Notes: generated by a model from the letters alone, not told the origin. Counted from the first letter of the stretch, positions 8,218 to 18,385 are shown. The stretch: 64,000 bases of DNA from Gimesia chilikensis (GCF_007744075.1 NZ_CP036266.1:4635748-4699747), one strand, 5' to 3'. A program made the numbers and translations.

Positions 8218-11200
8218 CTACTCGGTTCGACTGGAAAATTCGAACCACCGCCGTGTCCCTTTTGCCTGGACCCCCACGGCCAGAGAATCCCCTGCGGCAC
8301 TGAAAACCAGGTCCACCAGTTCGCCGCGAGGCAGTGGCTCGTCGAGTACGAGATCCCAGGTGCGTGTATCAAAGATCTCCAGTTGCCCGTCACTGCGCGC
8401 GACCGCCAGTAACGGCTCGCGGGGATGAAACTGAGAATAAACTGCCTGCGCATCGGTTCCGATCTGATGCACCATTCGACCGGTTTCGACCTCGTGAATC
8501 TGCACAAGCCCCTCCCGGGTATCGATCGACAGCAGCCTGCTGTCCGGTGAAAACTTTATCGGTCGGTTCGTTTCAAAGGGTTGCTCAGCCGTCGGCTGCC
8601 AGGTTTTGGTGTCGATCCGTTTTCCGTAGATGAACAGGTATTTTCCATCCGGGGTAAATCGCAGCTTGCCATTTCCCTCCTCCATGAATTTGAGATCGTG
8701 ATTGCGATGAATGATCTTCTGCTCCAGAATCGACCAGATCACGAGTGCATCGGCGTGCCCCACTGCCAGCAGATTCCCGTCGGGATGAAAATCCAGGTCA
8801 GTATTGACGGGCCAGGGATCACAGCGAAGATGAGCGACCTGCTCACCGGTTCTCATCGAGAACAGATCCAGAAAATCATTACCGTTGATCAACGCCAGCA
8901 TCCCCGTGGGTGCGTGAAAGGCAACGCGACGAGCCTGTTCATAAAAGATATCCGAGGCATGCTTCAGACTGACAACCCGCGTTTCAAGGTCCACCGTATC
9001 CTGCCCCTGATCGTGGATCATTACCACCCAGGGTTCTTCCTGATCATAAAGGATATTCGGATAGACGCGATTTCGTTTGTGAGGCTGAACGGGCTCCCAT
9101 TTAGCCAGTTCAGTCTCCACAGTCTCTGAGTGAAACCGGCGGATGCGCAGTGGTGCCTCACGGATCCTGACCGCCTTAGCTTCGATGGTCGCGAACTGTT
9201 CGCCTGTTGGACTGACAGCCGTCCCCATCGCTTTTCCCAGGTATTCCCCGGTCTCTCTGTGCCACCAGCAGATCTCTTTTTTCTGGGGAACCGGACTTTC
9301 TGTGTTCCCCGAATTCAAAACCACGTAGCGATCGTTCGTGGAGAGCGCAAAACCACTGGCCTGGTTGAACGTATTCAAGGTCATGCTCTGCAGCTCCGCA
9401 TACTGGAACAGGGCATGCGCTACGGAATCGTCAGTTTCCAGTACCGAAATCATACGTGCCGGAAACTGCACAACCGCGGCCTGACCCGCGGGAACCATTT
9501 TATTGCGTCGGTTCCAGGGCCAGGGATCTCTGAGTTGCCCCACCACGTACTTCTGATCCTGGGAGACATTCCAGTGAGTCGCGCCCAGCCGGACCATGAT
9601 TGTCCGGGAAACCGTCTGCTCCTGGTCAGCCGAACCAATTGAGACCAGGTTTTTATGACGCAGTGCCAGTTCGGTTCCCTCCGGGTTCACGCTGAAATTG
9701 AAAGGCAAGCAATCCGGACCGGTCCCATGATCGACCTCTTTTCCCGTGATGAAGTTCCAGGACAGGTAATGCGCCTGCCCCTTCTCATTGATTTTCTGCA
9801 GCACGACCTGTTCGGACTCTAATCGGCTGGGAGAAAAATTGCGAATCTTCTCCCGAGTGGCAATGATTTTATTTTGCTCGACATCGTACACGCCCAGCTT
9901 CCCTTCGGAAGGCAGTCCGTTGGGCATCCGGTTCCGTAAATTCACCAGCAGATAACGTCCCCCTTTTGTGAAACCAATTCCCCCCGGCGCCACAAAATGA
10001 TAATCGTCTCCCACACGCTGCAGGAATTTTCCCGTACGGGCATCACAGATCCAGGTCACGGCGCGATCATCGACCACATGTGCCAGCGCCAGCTTCTCCC
10101 CTATGTCGTCAAAATAGACGTTCGCATTCTTAAACTCCTGTCCGTCCGGATGGGGAATCGTACACAACACGCGAGGAATCCGCGCGGACTGCAGTTTCCA
10201 GACCCAACCACGATCCTGCGGATCGACGGCTTTCAGCAGTTCTTCCGCTTCATAAAAGCGCCCTGCACGAATATTGTATCCCGCCAGCAACAGACTGTTC
10301 CGCGCCGACTCTTTACGCTGCTCCTCCGCCGCCACCAGGGCATTGTCCCGCTCGCTCACAGCCTCTTTTTCCTGAATTTCCGCGTAAGCCAGATTCTGCC
10401 GAGCTTCATCGCGGGCTTCGGATGCTGCAAACAGGGAAAAAGAAACAACCGTCAGACTGACCAGGAGTATCAGCGCACTGGAGAGAATCAGGCTGCTGAT
10501 CACCCTGTTTCGCTGACACCATCTGGTAAATCGTTCGATCTGCGATACGCGACGCACCGAAACAGGATGCCCGTCCAGCCAGCGACTGAGATCATCGGCA
10601 ATCGCCTGGCAGTCCGGATAGCGATCCTCGCGGGTGGGCTCCAGCATTTTCTGACAGACGGCAATCAAATCCACGGGGATCACTGTCTCGGGGCCTGCGA
10701 TCTCAGGGGGAGGCGGATCTGTCTGCAGTTGAAGCAGCACAGAGTGCGTCTTACCTGACCAGCGGGGGTTGCCCGTCAACAGTTCATAAAAGATCCCCCC
10801 CAGTGAATACTGATCGCTCTGTTTCCCCAGTTCCTGGGTCTGTCCCCGCGCCTGCTCGGGCGACATGTAGGCCGGAGTCCCCATAATCAGACCGTCGGAG
10901 GTCAGATCGAGTTCCTGGTCAATCCGCTTGGCCAGTCCGAAATCCATAATCATCGGACGCTGACGCGAGTTGATAATCACATTGGCCGGCTTCATATCCC
11001 GATGAATGATATTCTGCTCGTGCGCGTAAGCCAGCGCTTCTGCCAGATCCCGGATCCAGGTGACTGCCTGACGGATCGCAGGGCGTGTGCGATCCAGGTA
11101 CTCTTTCAGCGTTTCGCCCTGGACGTAAGCAGCGGAAATATAATACTGCTCCCCAACCTGTCCCCGCTCCCAGACAGCCACAATGTGCGGATGCTGTAAC

Positions 11201-11733
11201 TGGGCGGCAATCTGTGCTTCTGCCAGAAATCGATCGATACGCTCCCGATCCTGTTGATCGAAACGGGGCAGTTTCAATGCCACCTCGCGATCCAGTGTCG
11301 GATCGTAGGCCAGGAACACCGTCCCAAAGGCCCCCCGCCCCAATTCGGACTTGAGAATAAAGCGACCGAAGTGGGATTCAGTCGGTTCAGCGTTTTCCGG
11401 TTCCGCCAGGCTCTCTTCTGCGGATTCCAGACTGGATGAAACCAGCGTCGCCTGTGGTTCCGTCGCCGCTGTCTCAATCACCGCATCAATCGCCTCGCGA
11501 TATTCGGGATACAGCTTCAGGTAATCGAGGCGGGCTGCGGGAACACCTTTTAACTGCCGCAATTCGACATCCACCTTCAACAGTTCCAGGAAGGCAAAAC
11601 GCCGTAGCGGTACCGGGCACTGCTCAAGGACAGATTTCAACGTCAGCGCACTGTCCGGCGTCCAGCCCGATTCATACGCATCGCAGACCGAATCGATTTC
11701 CAGATAATCATCAAACCGCAGTTGATCAATCAT
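8218..11733 (-). CDS. Ser/Thr protein kinase with C-terminal WD40-like repeats
   Basis: A 1171-residue membrane-anchored kinase. The N-terminal ~130 residues are helical, then the kinase domain runs about 135-400 with GRGAFGTVF, VALK, HRDMKPAN and MDFGLAKR, all catalytic residues present. One hydrophobic segment (about 435-458, ISSLILSSALILLVSLTVV) is followed by a short coiled coil rich in Glu/Ala. About 650 residues of beta-propeller-like repeats follow, with recurring phrases such as FHPDGNLLAVGHAD and FTPDGKYLFIYGK. The propeller should lie outside the membrane and sense or bind partners. AGGA precedes the ATG at 11733 by 7 bases. It follows the repeat lipoprotein gene by 50 bases, probably in one operon, divergent from an ECF sigma gene. 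Confidence 0.95.
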   Translation of the reverse strand: MIDQLRFDDYLEIDSVCDAYESGWTPDSALTLKSVLEQCPVPLRRFAFLELLKVDVELRQLKGVPAARLDYLKLYPEYREAIDAVIETAATEPQATLVSSSLESAEESLAEPENAEPTESHFGRFILKSELGRGAFGTVFLAYDPTLDREVALKLPRFDQQDRERIDRFLAEAQIAAQLQHPHIVAVWERGQVGEQYYISAAYVQGETLKEYLDRTRPAIRQAVTWIRDLAEALAYAHEQNIIHRDMKPANVIINSRQRPMIMDFGLAKRIDQELDLTSDGLIMGTPAYMSPEQARGQTQELGKQSDQYSLGGIFYELLTGNPRWSGKTHSVLLQLQTDPPPPEIAGPETVIPVDLIAVCQKMLEPTREDRYPDCQAIADDLSRWLDGHPVSVRRVSQIERFTRWCQRNRVISSLILSSALILLVSLTVVSFSLFAASEARDEARQNLAYAEIQEKEAVSERDNALVAAEEQRKESARNSLLLAGYNIRAGRFYEAEELLKAVDPQDRGWVWKLQSARIPRVLCTIPHPDGQEFKNANVYFDDIGEKLALAHVVDDRAVTWICDARTGKFLQRVGDDYHFVAPGGIGFTKGGRYLLVNLRNRMPNGLPSEGKLGVYDVEQNKIIATREKIRNFSPSRLESEQVVLQKINEKGQAHYLSWNFITGKEVDHGTGPDCLPFNFSVNPEGTELALRHKNLVSIGSADQEQTVSRTIMVRLGATHWNVSQDQKYVVGQLRDPWPWNRRNKMVPAGQAAVVQFPARMISVLETDDSVAHALFQYAELQSMTLNTFNQASGFALSTNDRYVVLNSGNTESPVPQKKEICWWHRETGEYLGKAMGTAVSPTGEQFATIEAKAVRIREAPLRIRRFHSETVETELAKWEPVQPHKRNRVYPNILYDQEEPWVVMIHDQGQDTVDLETRVVSLKHASDIFYEQARRVAFHAPTGMLALINGNDFLDLFSMRTGEQVAHLRCDPWPVNTDLDFHPDGNLLAVGHADALVIWSILEQKIIHRNHDLKFMEEGNGKLRFTPDGKYLFIYGKRIDTKTWQPTAEQPFETNRPIKFSPDSRLLSIDTREGLVQIHEVETGRMVHQIGTDAQAVYSQFHPREPLLAVARSDGQLEIFDTRTWDLVLDEPLPRGELVDLVFSAAGDSLAVGVQAKGTRRWFEFSSRTE

Positions 11734-11783
11734 GGAGTTTCCTGAATGAATTGGAGCGAATGAGACAGGCCAGTTCTTCGGCT

Positions 11784-14126
11784 TTACTTCGTTTCCAGCA
11801 ACCGCAGATCAAGGTATTCCACATCGCCATGATCGTTCGTCCGCCCTGATAAGCGTTTCCCCGTCGCATCCAGGCGAAACTGCAACTGCGTGTCCCAGTT
11901 ACCAAATACATTTCCAGGCCCCGATACTTTCTGCTTTTTCTTCAATACCAGTCCAAAACCGTTCGTCCCTCGATCCGAAGTATCCAGGCTCCCCTCAAAC
12001 ACTACTTTTGCTTTCTGCTGAACCTTAGGCACCAGCTCCAAGGTAACCTGTTTTCCCTCTAATTCATAACCACGAACAATCATTTTCACTTCGGCCGTCT
12101 GTTTATGTTTCAGACTTCTGATGGTCCCTTCCCATATCTTCCCCGGAGTCAGTACTGTTTGCCAGACCTCTTTGCGTGCTTTGGTCGCCAGTTGATCTGT
12201 ACTTTCCACACTAGCATCCCGCTCCAGAGTCAACATTTCCCCTCCGGAACTCACGCCATACAGCTTCTTGCCATCGGGTGAGATACGAAAGACTTTTTTA
12301 TCTTCAGACTCCCAGCGGCTGAAGAAGACACCGAAGTAGTCGTGTTCATAAATCGTCGCCGCCCCATACTGCTGCATCACCAGACCGTAGCCATCAATCA
12401 TCCCGTTCCCGTTGAGCAGAGCCCCCTCGTAAACGACCTGCTGCACCGGTTCGTCGTCCCGGGCAAGAGTCAACCGCACATATTTGCCCTGGTCGCGCAC
12501 TTCCGCCACACGCAGGGTGACCTGCTTCACTGCTTCGTCTCGCCATTTGGTCACACCGCGCCACGCAGCGCCCGGCACCAGCGTATTCTGCCAGCGCTGT
12601 TCGGCAGTGATGACCTCAGATTCTCCGGAACGGCGTTCGAACATGACCTCCGCATCGGCAAACCGGCCCCGGAATCCCTGTTCGACGGGAATCAGTAACA
12701 GTTCACTGCGAGAATTATGGGTAAAGAGTCCCGATTTTGGTTTGCGCTGACTGGGATGCGTATGGCTGGTGACCTGCTGCAGCCGAATCGGGATTCCCAG
12801 ATGATGCGGTGCCTCCAGTTGCAACTTGCCTTCAAATACCGCAAAGGTAAAAGGGGTCTGCGCATCTTCAATGACCACGCGCATGTTCCCCGTTTCCGCT
12901 TCATAGCCGGTAATCGACATGACCACCGCCCGGTCTGCCTGGCCGACGATGGACTCGCGCCCCGTGTGTTGTGCCCCTTCCACGATTTCCTGCTCACGAC
13001 TTCTCCCCGCTAACGCTTGCGCCACCTCTGAATCGGTCGCCACCTGCAGCGTCTCGCTCCGGCGTGCATCGGACAGTTGATACAAATTACTGGCGGGATC
13101 GTAAAACAGAATCCGGTTTTCCCGCACCTTGCGTGCCATCCGCGAGAGACTGGGATCTTCGTTATTGAGGATCAACATCCAGCCGTCATGAACCCGGCGT
13201 AACTTCTGTGACGCGTCTGAATTCACTGGAGGCAGAGACAAGTCACCCCGAAAGACCACCCGTGACAGCGGATCTTTCTGATCGATGGCCACCGCATTCA
13301 AGCTGGTCTCAGTCTTCCCCCGTTCATGCAGGAAGACAACGGCTTCCGACTCCGACTGCGCTGGAAAGAGTTTTCCCGAAAGTGGCAGGGAATGTTGAAT
13401 CAGTTTTTCCAGGGCCTGCTTTTCCTTCAGCAGTCTGTGCTCCATCTCTGTACTTGCCTGCGCGACTCCCGCCACGAATTCTGCCTGCAATTCTCTATAT
13501 TGACGTAAGGGATCAAGCGGCCCCCCATCCGCCAGCACCGCCTCGGACGGCAGAGAGGAGCGGGCAATCAGATCGCGCACAGCCGTCCCATCCGACAGTT
13601 GCAGATCAGACAGGGTCATTTGAGTCTCTTTCCCCGATCGGTCCACAAGCACCGTCGCCTTCCATTTAACGGGCTCTCCCTTGCGGCAGCTCAGCTGAAA
13701 CAGTTCCGGAAAAGTAAACTGCTCGAGCTTGCGACTGTGCGGAATCCATTTCTGACTTTCGGGCGCACGTAAGTTCTGTAAGGTCTGAAGCGCAGCCTCG
13801 TACTTCTGCTTCAGAGAGTCCTCCCCCTGCAGTTCTGCTGAGGGATCCAGTTTCAGCAGCCAGTCTTCCTCGGGAGTCTCCTCGCATTCAATTTCCACAT
13901 TCCAGCGCTGGTCCCCGTCAGCTTCCAGCGACAGGATTGTCAGTTCCCGAGCGCTGATCGCCAGCGGGTGCGGAGCCTCACGCGACATCAACTCGGTCAG
14001 TTCCCCGGCCCCTGGTTTCCCGGAGCAGCCTGCGCCGATTCCCAGCAGCAGGAGCACAAGCAGCCCCCGCGAGAAACAGACGTTGATAAAAGACCAGAGA
14101 AATGCATGAAAACCTTGATGAGTCAT
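11784..14126 (-). CDS. Large lipoprotein with three internal repeats, unknown function
   Basis: About 780 residues. The leader SRGLLVLLLLGIGAGC ends in a lipobox (GAGC), so the protein should be lipid-anchored. The start is ATG 14126, with GGAGTAA upstream; the longer frame to 14201 has no site. The C-terminal half contains three related units (about 375-460, 505-590 and 645-730). The last two share W-x2-T-L-x-PG-x2-W-x-G, then a charged stretch, V-[YF]-EG-x-L and a G-[YF]-GLV ending. The first unit is more diverged. The repeats look like beta-sandwich or calycin-like units, but I do not recognise a family. It is first in a likely operon with the WD40-like kinase and is divergent from the ECF sigma gene, so a role as sensor or client of that signalling set is possible. 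Confidence 0.8.
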   Translation of the reverse strand: MTHQGFHAFLWSFINVCFSRGLLVLLLLGIGAGCSGKPGAGELTELMSREAPHPLAISARELTILSLEADGDQRWNVEIECEETPEEDWLLKLDPSAELQGEDSLKQKYEAALQTLQNLRAPESQKWIPHSRKLEQFTFPELFQLSCRKGEPVKWKATVLVDRSGKETQMTLSDLQLSDGTAVRDLIARSSLPSEAVLADGGPLDPLRQYRELQAEFVAGVAQASTEMEHRLLKEKQALEKLIQHSLPLSGKLFPAQSESEAVVFLHERGKTETSLNAVAIDQKDPLSRVVFRGDLSLPPVNSDASQKLRRVHDGWMLILNNEDPSLSRMARKVRENRILFYDPASNLYQLSDARRSETLQVATDSEVAQALAGRSREQEIVEGAQHTGRESIVGQADRAVVMSITGYEAETGNMRVVIEDAQTPFTFAVFEGKLQLEAPHHLGIPIRLQQVTSHTHPSQRKPKSGLFTHNSRSELLLIPVEQGFRGRFADAEVMFERRSGESEVITAEQRWQNTLVPGAAWRGVTKWRDEAVKQVTLRVAEVRDQGKYVRLTLARDDEPVQQVVYEGALLNGNGMIDGYGLVMQQYGAATIYEHDYFGVFFSRWESEDKKVFRISPDGKKLYGVSSGGEMLTLERDASVESTDQLATKARKEVWQTVLTPGKIWEGTIRSLKHKQTAEVKMIVRGYELEGKQVTLELVPKVQQKAKVVFEGSLDTSDRGTNGFGLVLKKKQKVSGPGNVFGNWDTQLQFRLDATGKRLSGRTNDHGDVEYLDLRLLETK

Positions 14127-14257
14127 TGACTTACTCCAAACCCGAAAGTGATAATTGAACTGACAGACGCAGTAAAAAGAAGCATTTTTTCTTCCCCTCA
14201 ATCAGTTACTGCCCAGAACAAATCCGCATCCGACAGTCTTTTTCCAATTTTTTAAAA
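14127..14257. promoter_or_regulatory. Divergent control region: lipoprotein-kinase operon versus ECF sigma gene
   Basis: These 131 bases lie between the lipoprotein-kinase operon (leftward) and the ECF sigma gene (rightward) and should hold both promoters. The right part is AT-rich (TTTTTCCAATTTTTTAAAAATG) just before the sigma start. No specific -35/-10 pair can be assigned with confidence. Confidence 0.4.
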
Positions 14258-14908
14258 ATGCAGCAACCACCAGACGACGTGTTCTCTGATGACTCTTCGC
14301 AGGACCTCTCGCTATTCGCGGAAAGTGTGCTGGAAGAGATGCAATCCACCATCTCGCCTCGCTTTGAGCATCTCTGGGATCGATTTCATCAGGTCCTGAA
14401 AGACTACGTGGAACGCCGGATTTCGCCTCAACTGCAACCGCATGTCGGTGCCAGCGATATTCTGCAAAGCGCGTTTCTCAGCCTGTGGAGAAGACTGGAA
14501 GATTCTTCGAAACCACCCCTCACCGACCAGGATGACCTCTGGGGATTTCTGATGACCATCGCCCGCCGCAAACTCGCCAGACGCTGGCGACAGATTCAGA
14601 CGCAGAAACGGGGAGCCGGAAATGTGATTACGGCGACTGACTATACCAGCTCCACTTCAGGAGCTGCATTTGAAGAGATTTTCTACGAGGAAGTCAATCA
14701 GCAGCTCAAACTGGAACTGGAAGAAGCCTCTGACCGGCTTGATGTGGAATGCCAGACCATTATCTCCATGAAGCTGACCGGCATGACCAATGCCGAAATC
14801 GCAAACGAATTGAAGTGCAGCATCCGACGTATCGAACGTAAAAACAACCTGATCCGCAAAGCATTCACGGACGCCGAGGCTGATTCCACTATCATCGCCG
14901 AAAGTTGA
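14258..14908 (+). CDS. ECF-type RNA polymerase sigma factor
   Basis: A 216-residue sigma-70 family factor of the extracytoplasmic-function type. Region 2 is visible as VGASDILQSAFLSLWRRL and DDLWGFLMTIARRKLARRWR. Region 4 is near the C-terminus, with the helix-turn-helix GMTNAEIANELKCSIRRIER. The linker between them (about 130-150) is Ser/Thr-rich, and there is no region 1 or 3. The factor redirects RNA polymerase to a small regulon. No anti-sigma gene of the usual membrane type lies beside it. The divergent lipoprotein and Ser/Thr kinase may instead control it, as proposed for planctomycete ECF groups linked to kinases. A sulfatase follows after about 75 bases on the same strand. Confidence 0.93.
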   Translation: MQQPPDDVFSDDSSQDLSLFAESVLEEMQSTISPRFEHLWDRFHQVLKDYVERRISPQLQPHVGASDILQSAFLSLWRRLEDSSKPPLTDQDDLWGFLMTIARRKLARRWRQIQTQKRGAGNVITATDYTSSTSGAAFEEIFYEEVNQQLKLELEEASDRLDVECQTIISMKLTGMTNAEIANELKCSIRRIERKNNLIRKAFTDAEADSTIIAES

Positions 14909-14983
14909 CGCAGCTCTTACATGCCACGACAATCAAACTGTTCCCGATTATTCGCGCCCGTATTTCAGGAAAGTAAACCCCCT

Positions 14984-16615
14984 ATGATTCCCGCATCGCC
15001 CCTCAGAAAGATATTCAGGTTCACGACCCTGCTTGTTGTCAGCGGCATACTGCTCCCCTCTGTCATTCCAACCGCTCAGGCCGCTCCCGCGACACGCCCG
15101 AATATTGTCCTGATCATGGCCGACGACCTCGGCTTCTCGGATCTCGGCTGCTACGGTTCGGAAATCAAAACACCCAACCTGGACCAGATGGCCAACGAAG
15201 GACTGCGATTCAAACGTTTCTACAACGCGGGACGCTGCTGTCCCACCCGGGCCTCGCTGATGACCGGCCTCTATCCGCACCAGGCAGGCATGGGCTGGAT
15301 GAACCGCAACGATAACCTTCCCGGCTACCAGGGAGAACTGGGCAAGAATTGCGTCAGTATCGCCGAGGTCCTCTCCGCCGCCGACTATCGCTGTTATCAC
15401 GTCGGCAAATGGCACCTGACCTATCGTATGCGGGAAGCCAATGAGAACTGGCCTCTGGGCAGAGGCTTTGACCGCGCCTATGGCACCGGCGGTGGGGGCA
15501 ATTATTTCGCACCGCGTCCGCTCTATGAAGACAATCAGCTGATCAAACCACCCAAAACGGGTTACTACATTACTGATGCCTTCAGCGACCGCGCGGTCGA
15601 CTATTTGAAAGATCACGCTGAGCAGCACAAAGCAGAACCTTTCTTCATGTATCTCGCTTATACGGCCCCTCACTTCCCGTTGCACGCACTTCCGGAAGAC
15701 ATCGCCCGTTATAAAGGACAGTATCGGGGCGGCTGGGATGCTCTTCGCAAACAACGACACCAGCGCATGCAGCAACTCGGGCTGATCAACTGCCCGCTCT
15801 CCCCACGTGATCCCGATGCCCAAGCCTGGGACAGTCTCTCGGAAAAAGAGCGCGAGGAATGGGATCTGCGCATGGCCGTCTATGCAGCCATGGTGACCAG
15901 CATGGATCGAGGCATCGGCCAGGTCCTGAAGCAAATTGACCAGATGGGCCAGAAAGACAATACCCTCGTGCTGTTTCTCTCCGACAATGGCGCGAGCGCT
16001 GAATACATCGACCGGGGACACCAGCCCGGCGCGATCACCGGCACCCGGGAATCGTTCCGCTGTGCTGAGGTCGGCTGGGCCAACAGCAGTAACACCCCCT
16101 TCCGCTTCCACAAAATGTGGGTGCACGAAGGGGGCATCTCCACGCCCCTCATCGTCCGCTGGCCCGACCAGATTCAGCAGACCGGAGGCTGGACCAACCA
16201 GGTAGGACACATTATTGATGTAATGGCGACCTGCGTTGACATCTCCGGTGCGAAATATCCCGCCACCAAAAATAATCAGGCCGTTTTCCCTTACGAAGGC
16301 AACAGCCTGCTCCCCACGTTTCAGCATCCGGAAACAACAAAGTCCCGCATGCTTTACTGGGAACACGAAGGTAACAAAGCCATTCGCCAGGGGGACTGGA
16401 AACTGGTAAAAGAAAACGGTCACAAGTGGGAACTCTACGATCTGAGTCAGGACCGCAGCGAACTGCAGAATCTGGTGAAAAGCGAACCGCAGCGGGTGGA
16501 AACCATGTCCCGCGAATGGGATGCCTGGGCCGAACGTGTCGGCGTCGTTCCCTGGGACGATCTGCCTCCCCCCGGCTACAGAAGTAAGGGGCCGGACTTC
16601 TACCGCAAGAAATAA
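14984..16615 (+). CDS. Arylsulfatase-type sulfatase, secreted
   Basis: A secreted sulfatase of about 543 residues that hydrolyses sulfate esters. A signal peptide (FTTLLVVSGILLPSVIPTAQA) precedes the mature start. ADDLGFSDLGCYG gives the metal-binding Asp pair. RCCPTRASLMTG (near residue 84) is the C-x-P-x-R motif whose first Cys is oxidised to formylglycine. HVGKWHL and the late FLSDNGA also match the family. The start is ATG 14984; the longer frame to 14921 would put a long polar stretch before the signal. The likely substrates are sulfated polysaccharides, judging from the planctomycete habit and a second sulfatase at 20675. It lies downstream of the ECF sigma gene. The exact substrate is not readable. 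Confidence 0.93.
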   Translation: MIPASPLRKIFRFTTLLVVSGILLPSVIPTAQAAPATRPNIVLIMADDLGFSDLGCYGSEIKTPNLDQMANEGLRFKRFYNAGRCCPTRASLMTGLYPHQAGMGWMNRNDNLPGYQGELGKNCVSIAEVLSAADYRCYHVGKWHLTYRMREANENWPLGRGFDRAYGTGGGGNYFAPRPLYEDNQLIKPPKTGYYITDAFSDRAVDYLKDHAEQHKAEPFFMYLAYTAPHFPLHALPEDIARYKGQYRGGWDALRKQRHQRMQQLGLINCPLSPRDPDAQAWDSLSEKEREEWDLRMAVYAAMVTSMDRGIGQVLKQIDQMGQKDNTLVLFLSDNGASAEYIDRGHQPGAITGTRESFRCAEVGWANSSNTPFRFHKMWVHEGGISTPLIVRWPDQIQQTGGWTNQVGHIIDVMATCVDISGAKYPATKNNQAVFPYEGNSLLPTFQHPETTKSRMLYWEHEGNKAIRQGDWKLVKENGHKWELYDLSQDRSELQNLVKSEPQRVETMSREWDAWAERVGVVPWDDLPPPGYRSKGPDFYRKK

Positions 16616-16828
16616 GTGCTGGCTGTCCGTCTGCTGTGCCCCCCACCAGTCTCAATACGAGGCCCCGGCAATCACACAGGAAAACAGCAGATCACTTGAA
16701 TCTGCAGGCCCGAAACGGGATAGTTGAAGAAATGTGACCTCAAGGTCGTCCATCAACCGGCTGGTGAGACCGCCACTCCTGCCTGCGTTGGTTTTTCCAA
16801 CCCTATCAATAGAGAATGTCAGCCTTTC

Positions 16829-18385
16829 ATGTCCACAGTCGCCTCTTCGCCGTTACTGAAACTGCACCCGGAAGATAACATCGCCATCGCCCGTAATTCT
16901 GTGGCAGAAAACCAGGAATGTGCGATCACCGACACCGAGAACGTGACCGCCCGGGAAAGCATCGATCTGGGACACAAGGTCGCCATTCAGCCCATCGCGA
17001 AAGGGGAACGGATCCGTAAATTCGGTCAGGTCATCGGTTTCGCGACCTGCGACATCGAACCCGGCGACTGGATTCACAGCCACAACCTGGCAGCAGGCGA
17101 ACTCAGCCTCGATTACGCGTTCTCCAGCGACGTCCCTGCACCGCCTGCACCTGTGGAGGGACGGACTTTCATGGGCTACCGCCGTCCGAACGGCAAAGCT
17201 GCCACTCGTAACTACCTGGCGATCATCAGTACCGTCAACTGTTCGGCCACCGCATCCAAGTACATCGCCCGGGAACTGGCCCAGACCTCACTGGCCGACT
17301 ATCCCAATATTGATGGCATCATTCCCCTGGTCCATAAAGGGGGCTGTGCGATGCAGTATGATGGAGAAGACCACCATCAGCTGATGCGGACTCTGGGGGG
17401 ATTTGCGAAGCATCCCAACATCGGCGCTTATGTTATTCTGGGTCTGGGTTGTGAAACGGGGCAAGGTTCTTTCCTCTCCGACAACGAAGGACTGGTCCAG
17501 TTGCAGAACCTGAAAGAGCCCGATCCCATGGAGCCGCTGGTCCTCAACATCCAGGATATCGGGGGGATCAGAAAGACCGTCGACTACGTTTCAGACGTGC
17601 TCAAGGACTATTTACCGAAGGTCAATAATGTCGTTCGGGAGCCAATCCCGGTTTCCGAGCTCATTCTGGGCACCGAATGCGGCGGCAGTGACGGGAACAG
17701 CGGCGTGACCGCGAACCCGGCCCTGGGAATCGCCAGCGACCTGCTCGTCGCTCACGGCGCGACCTCCATCCTGGGAGAAACCTCCGAAATCTATGGTGGC
17801 GAACACCTTCTGACACGTCGCGCCATCACGCCGGAAGTCGGTCAGAAACTGATCGAGCGGATTAAATGGTGGGAAGAATACACGGGCAAATTCGGCGTGG
17901 TGATCGATAACAACCCCTCACCGGGTAACAAAAGAGGTGGTCTGACCACGATTTATGAGAAATCACTGGGAGCCATCGCCAAGGGGGGCAGCACCGCGCT
18001 GCGAGCCGTCTACCGCTTTGCAGAACCGGTCACCGAAAAGGGTTTCGTCATTATGGATACCCCCGGCTACGACCCTGCTTCCGTCACCGGCATGGTGGCC
18101 GGAGGCGCGAATGTGGTCTGCTTTACCACAGGCCGGGGCAGCTGTTTTGGCTGTAAGCCAGTCCCCAGCATCAAAATCTCCACCAATACCCCTATGTTCG
18201 AACGCATGCAGGACGACATGGACCTCGACGCAGGTCGCATTCTGAACGGCACCTCAGTAGAAGAAGTGGGCCGCGAAATCTTCGAGTTAATCATCGAAGT
18301 CGCGAGTGGAAAAAAGACAAAAAGTGAGGCCCAGGGCATCGGTGATGAAGAATTTTGCCCCTGGAGTATTGGTCCGGTGCTCTGA
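16829..18385 (+). CDS. UxaA-family altronate/galactarate-type dehydratase, fused form
   Basis: A cytoplasmic dehydratase of sugar acids, about 518 residues, with both domains in one chain. An N-terminal SAF-like domain (about 1-95, with GDWIHSHNL) is followed by the C-terminal catalytic part. That part contains GTECGGSDGNSGVTANPALG, EIYGGEHLL and GRGSCFGCKPVPSIKI; its conserved Cys residues probably bind the metal. Members act on D-altronate (galacturonate breakdown), galactarate or related acids, and the exact substrate is uncertain. The start is ATG 16829, with AGAGAA some 12 bases upstream. A longer frame opening at TTG 16724 gives an implausible N-terminus. It sits between two sulfatases and may process uronates released from sulfated polysaccharides. 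Confidence 0.9.
   Translation: MSTVASSPLLKLHPEDNIAIARNSVAENQECAITDTENVTARESIDLGHKVAIQPIAKGERIRKFGQVIGFATCDIEPGDWIHSHNLAAGELSLDYAFSSDVPAPPAPVEGRTFMGYRRPNGKAATRNYLAIISTVNCSATASKYIARELAQTSLADYPNIDGIIPLVHKGGCAMQYDGEDHHQLMRTLGGFAKHPNIGAYVILGLGCETGQGSFLSDNEGLVQLQNLKEPDPMEPLVLNIQDIGGIRKTVDYVSDVLKDYLPKVNNVVREPIPVSELILGTECGGSDGNSGVTANPALGIASDLLVAHGATSILGETSEIYGGEHLLTRRAITPEVGQKLIERIKWWEEYTGKFGVVIDNNPSPGNKRGGLTTIYEKSLGAIAKGGSTALRAVYRFAEPVTEKGFVIMDTPGYDPASVTGMVAGGANVVCFTTGRGSCFGCKPVPSIKISTNTPMFERMQDDMDLDAGRILNGTSVEEVGREIFELIIEVASGKKTKSEAQGIGDEEFCPWSIGPVL

Noticed and set aside
14948-16423. 491-codon minus-strand frame inside the sulfatase gene
   Set aside because: Shadow frame opposite a clear sulfatase; no domain pattern.
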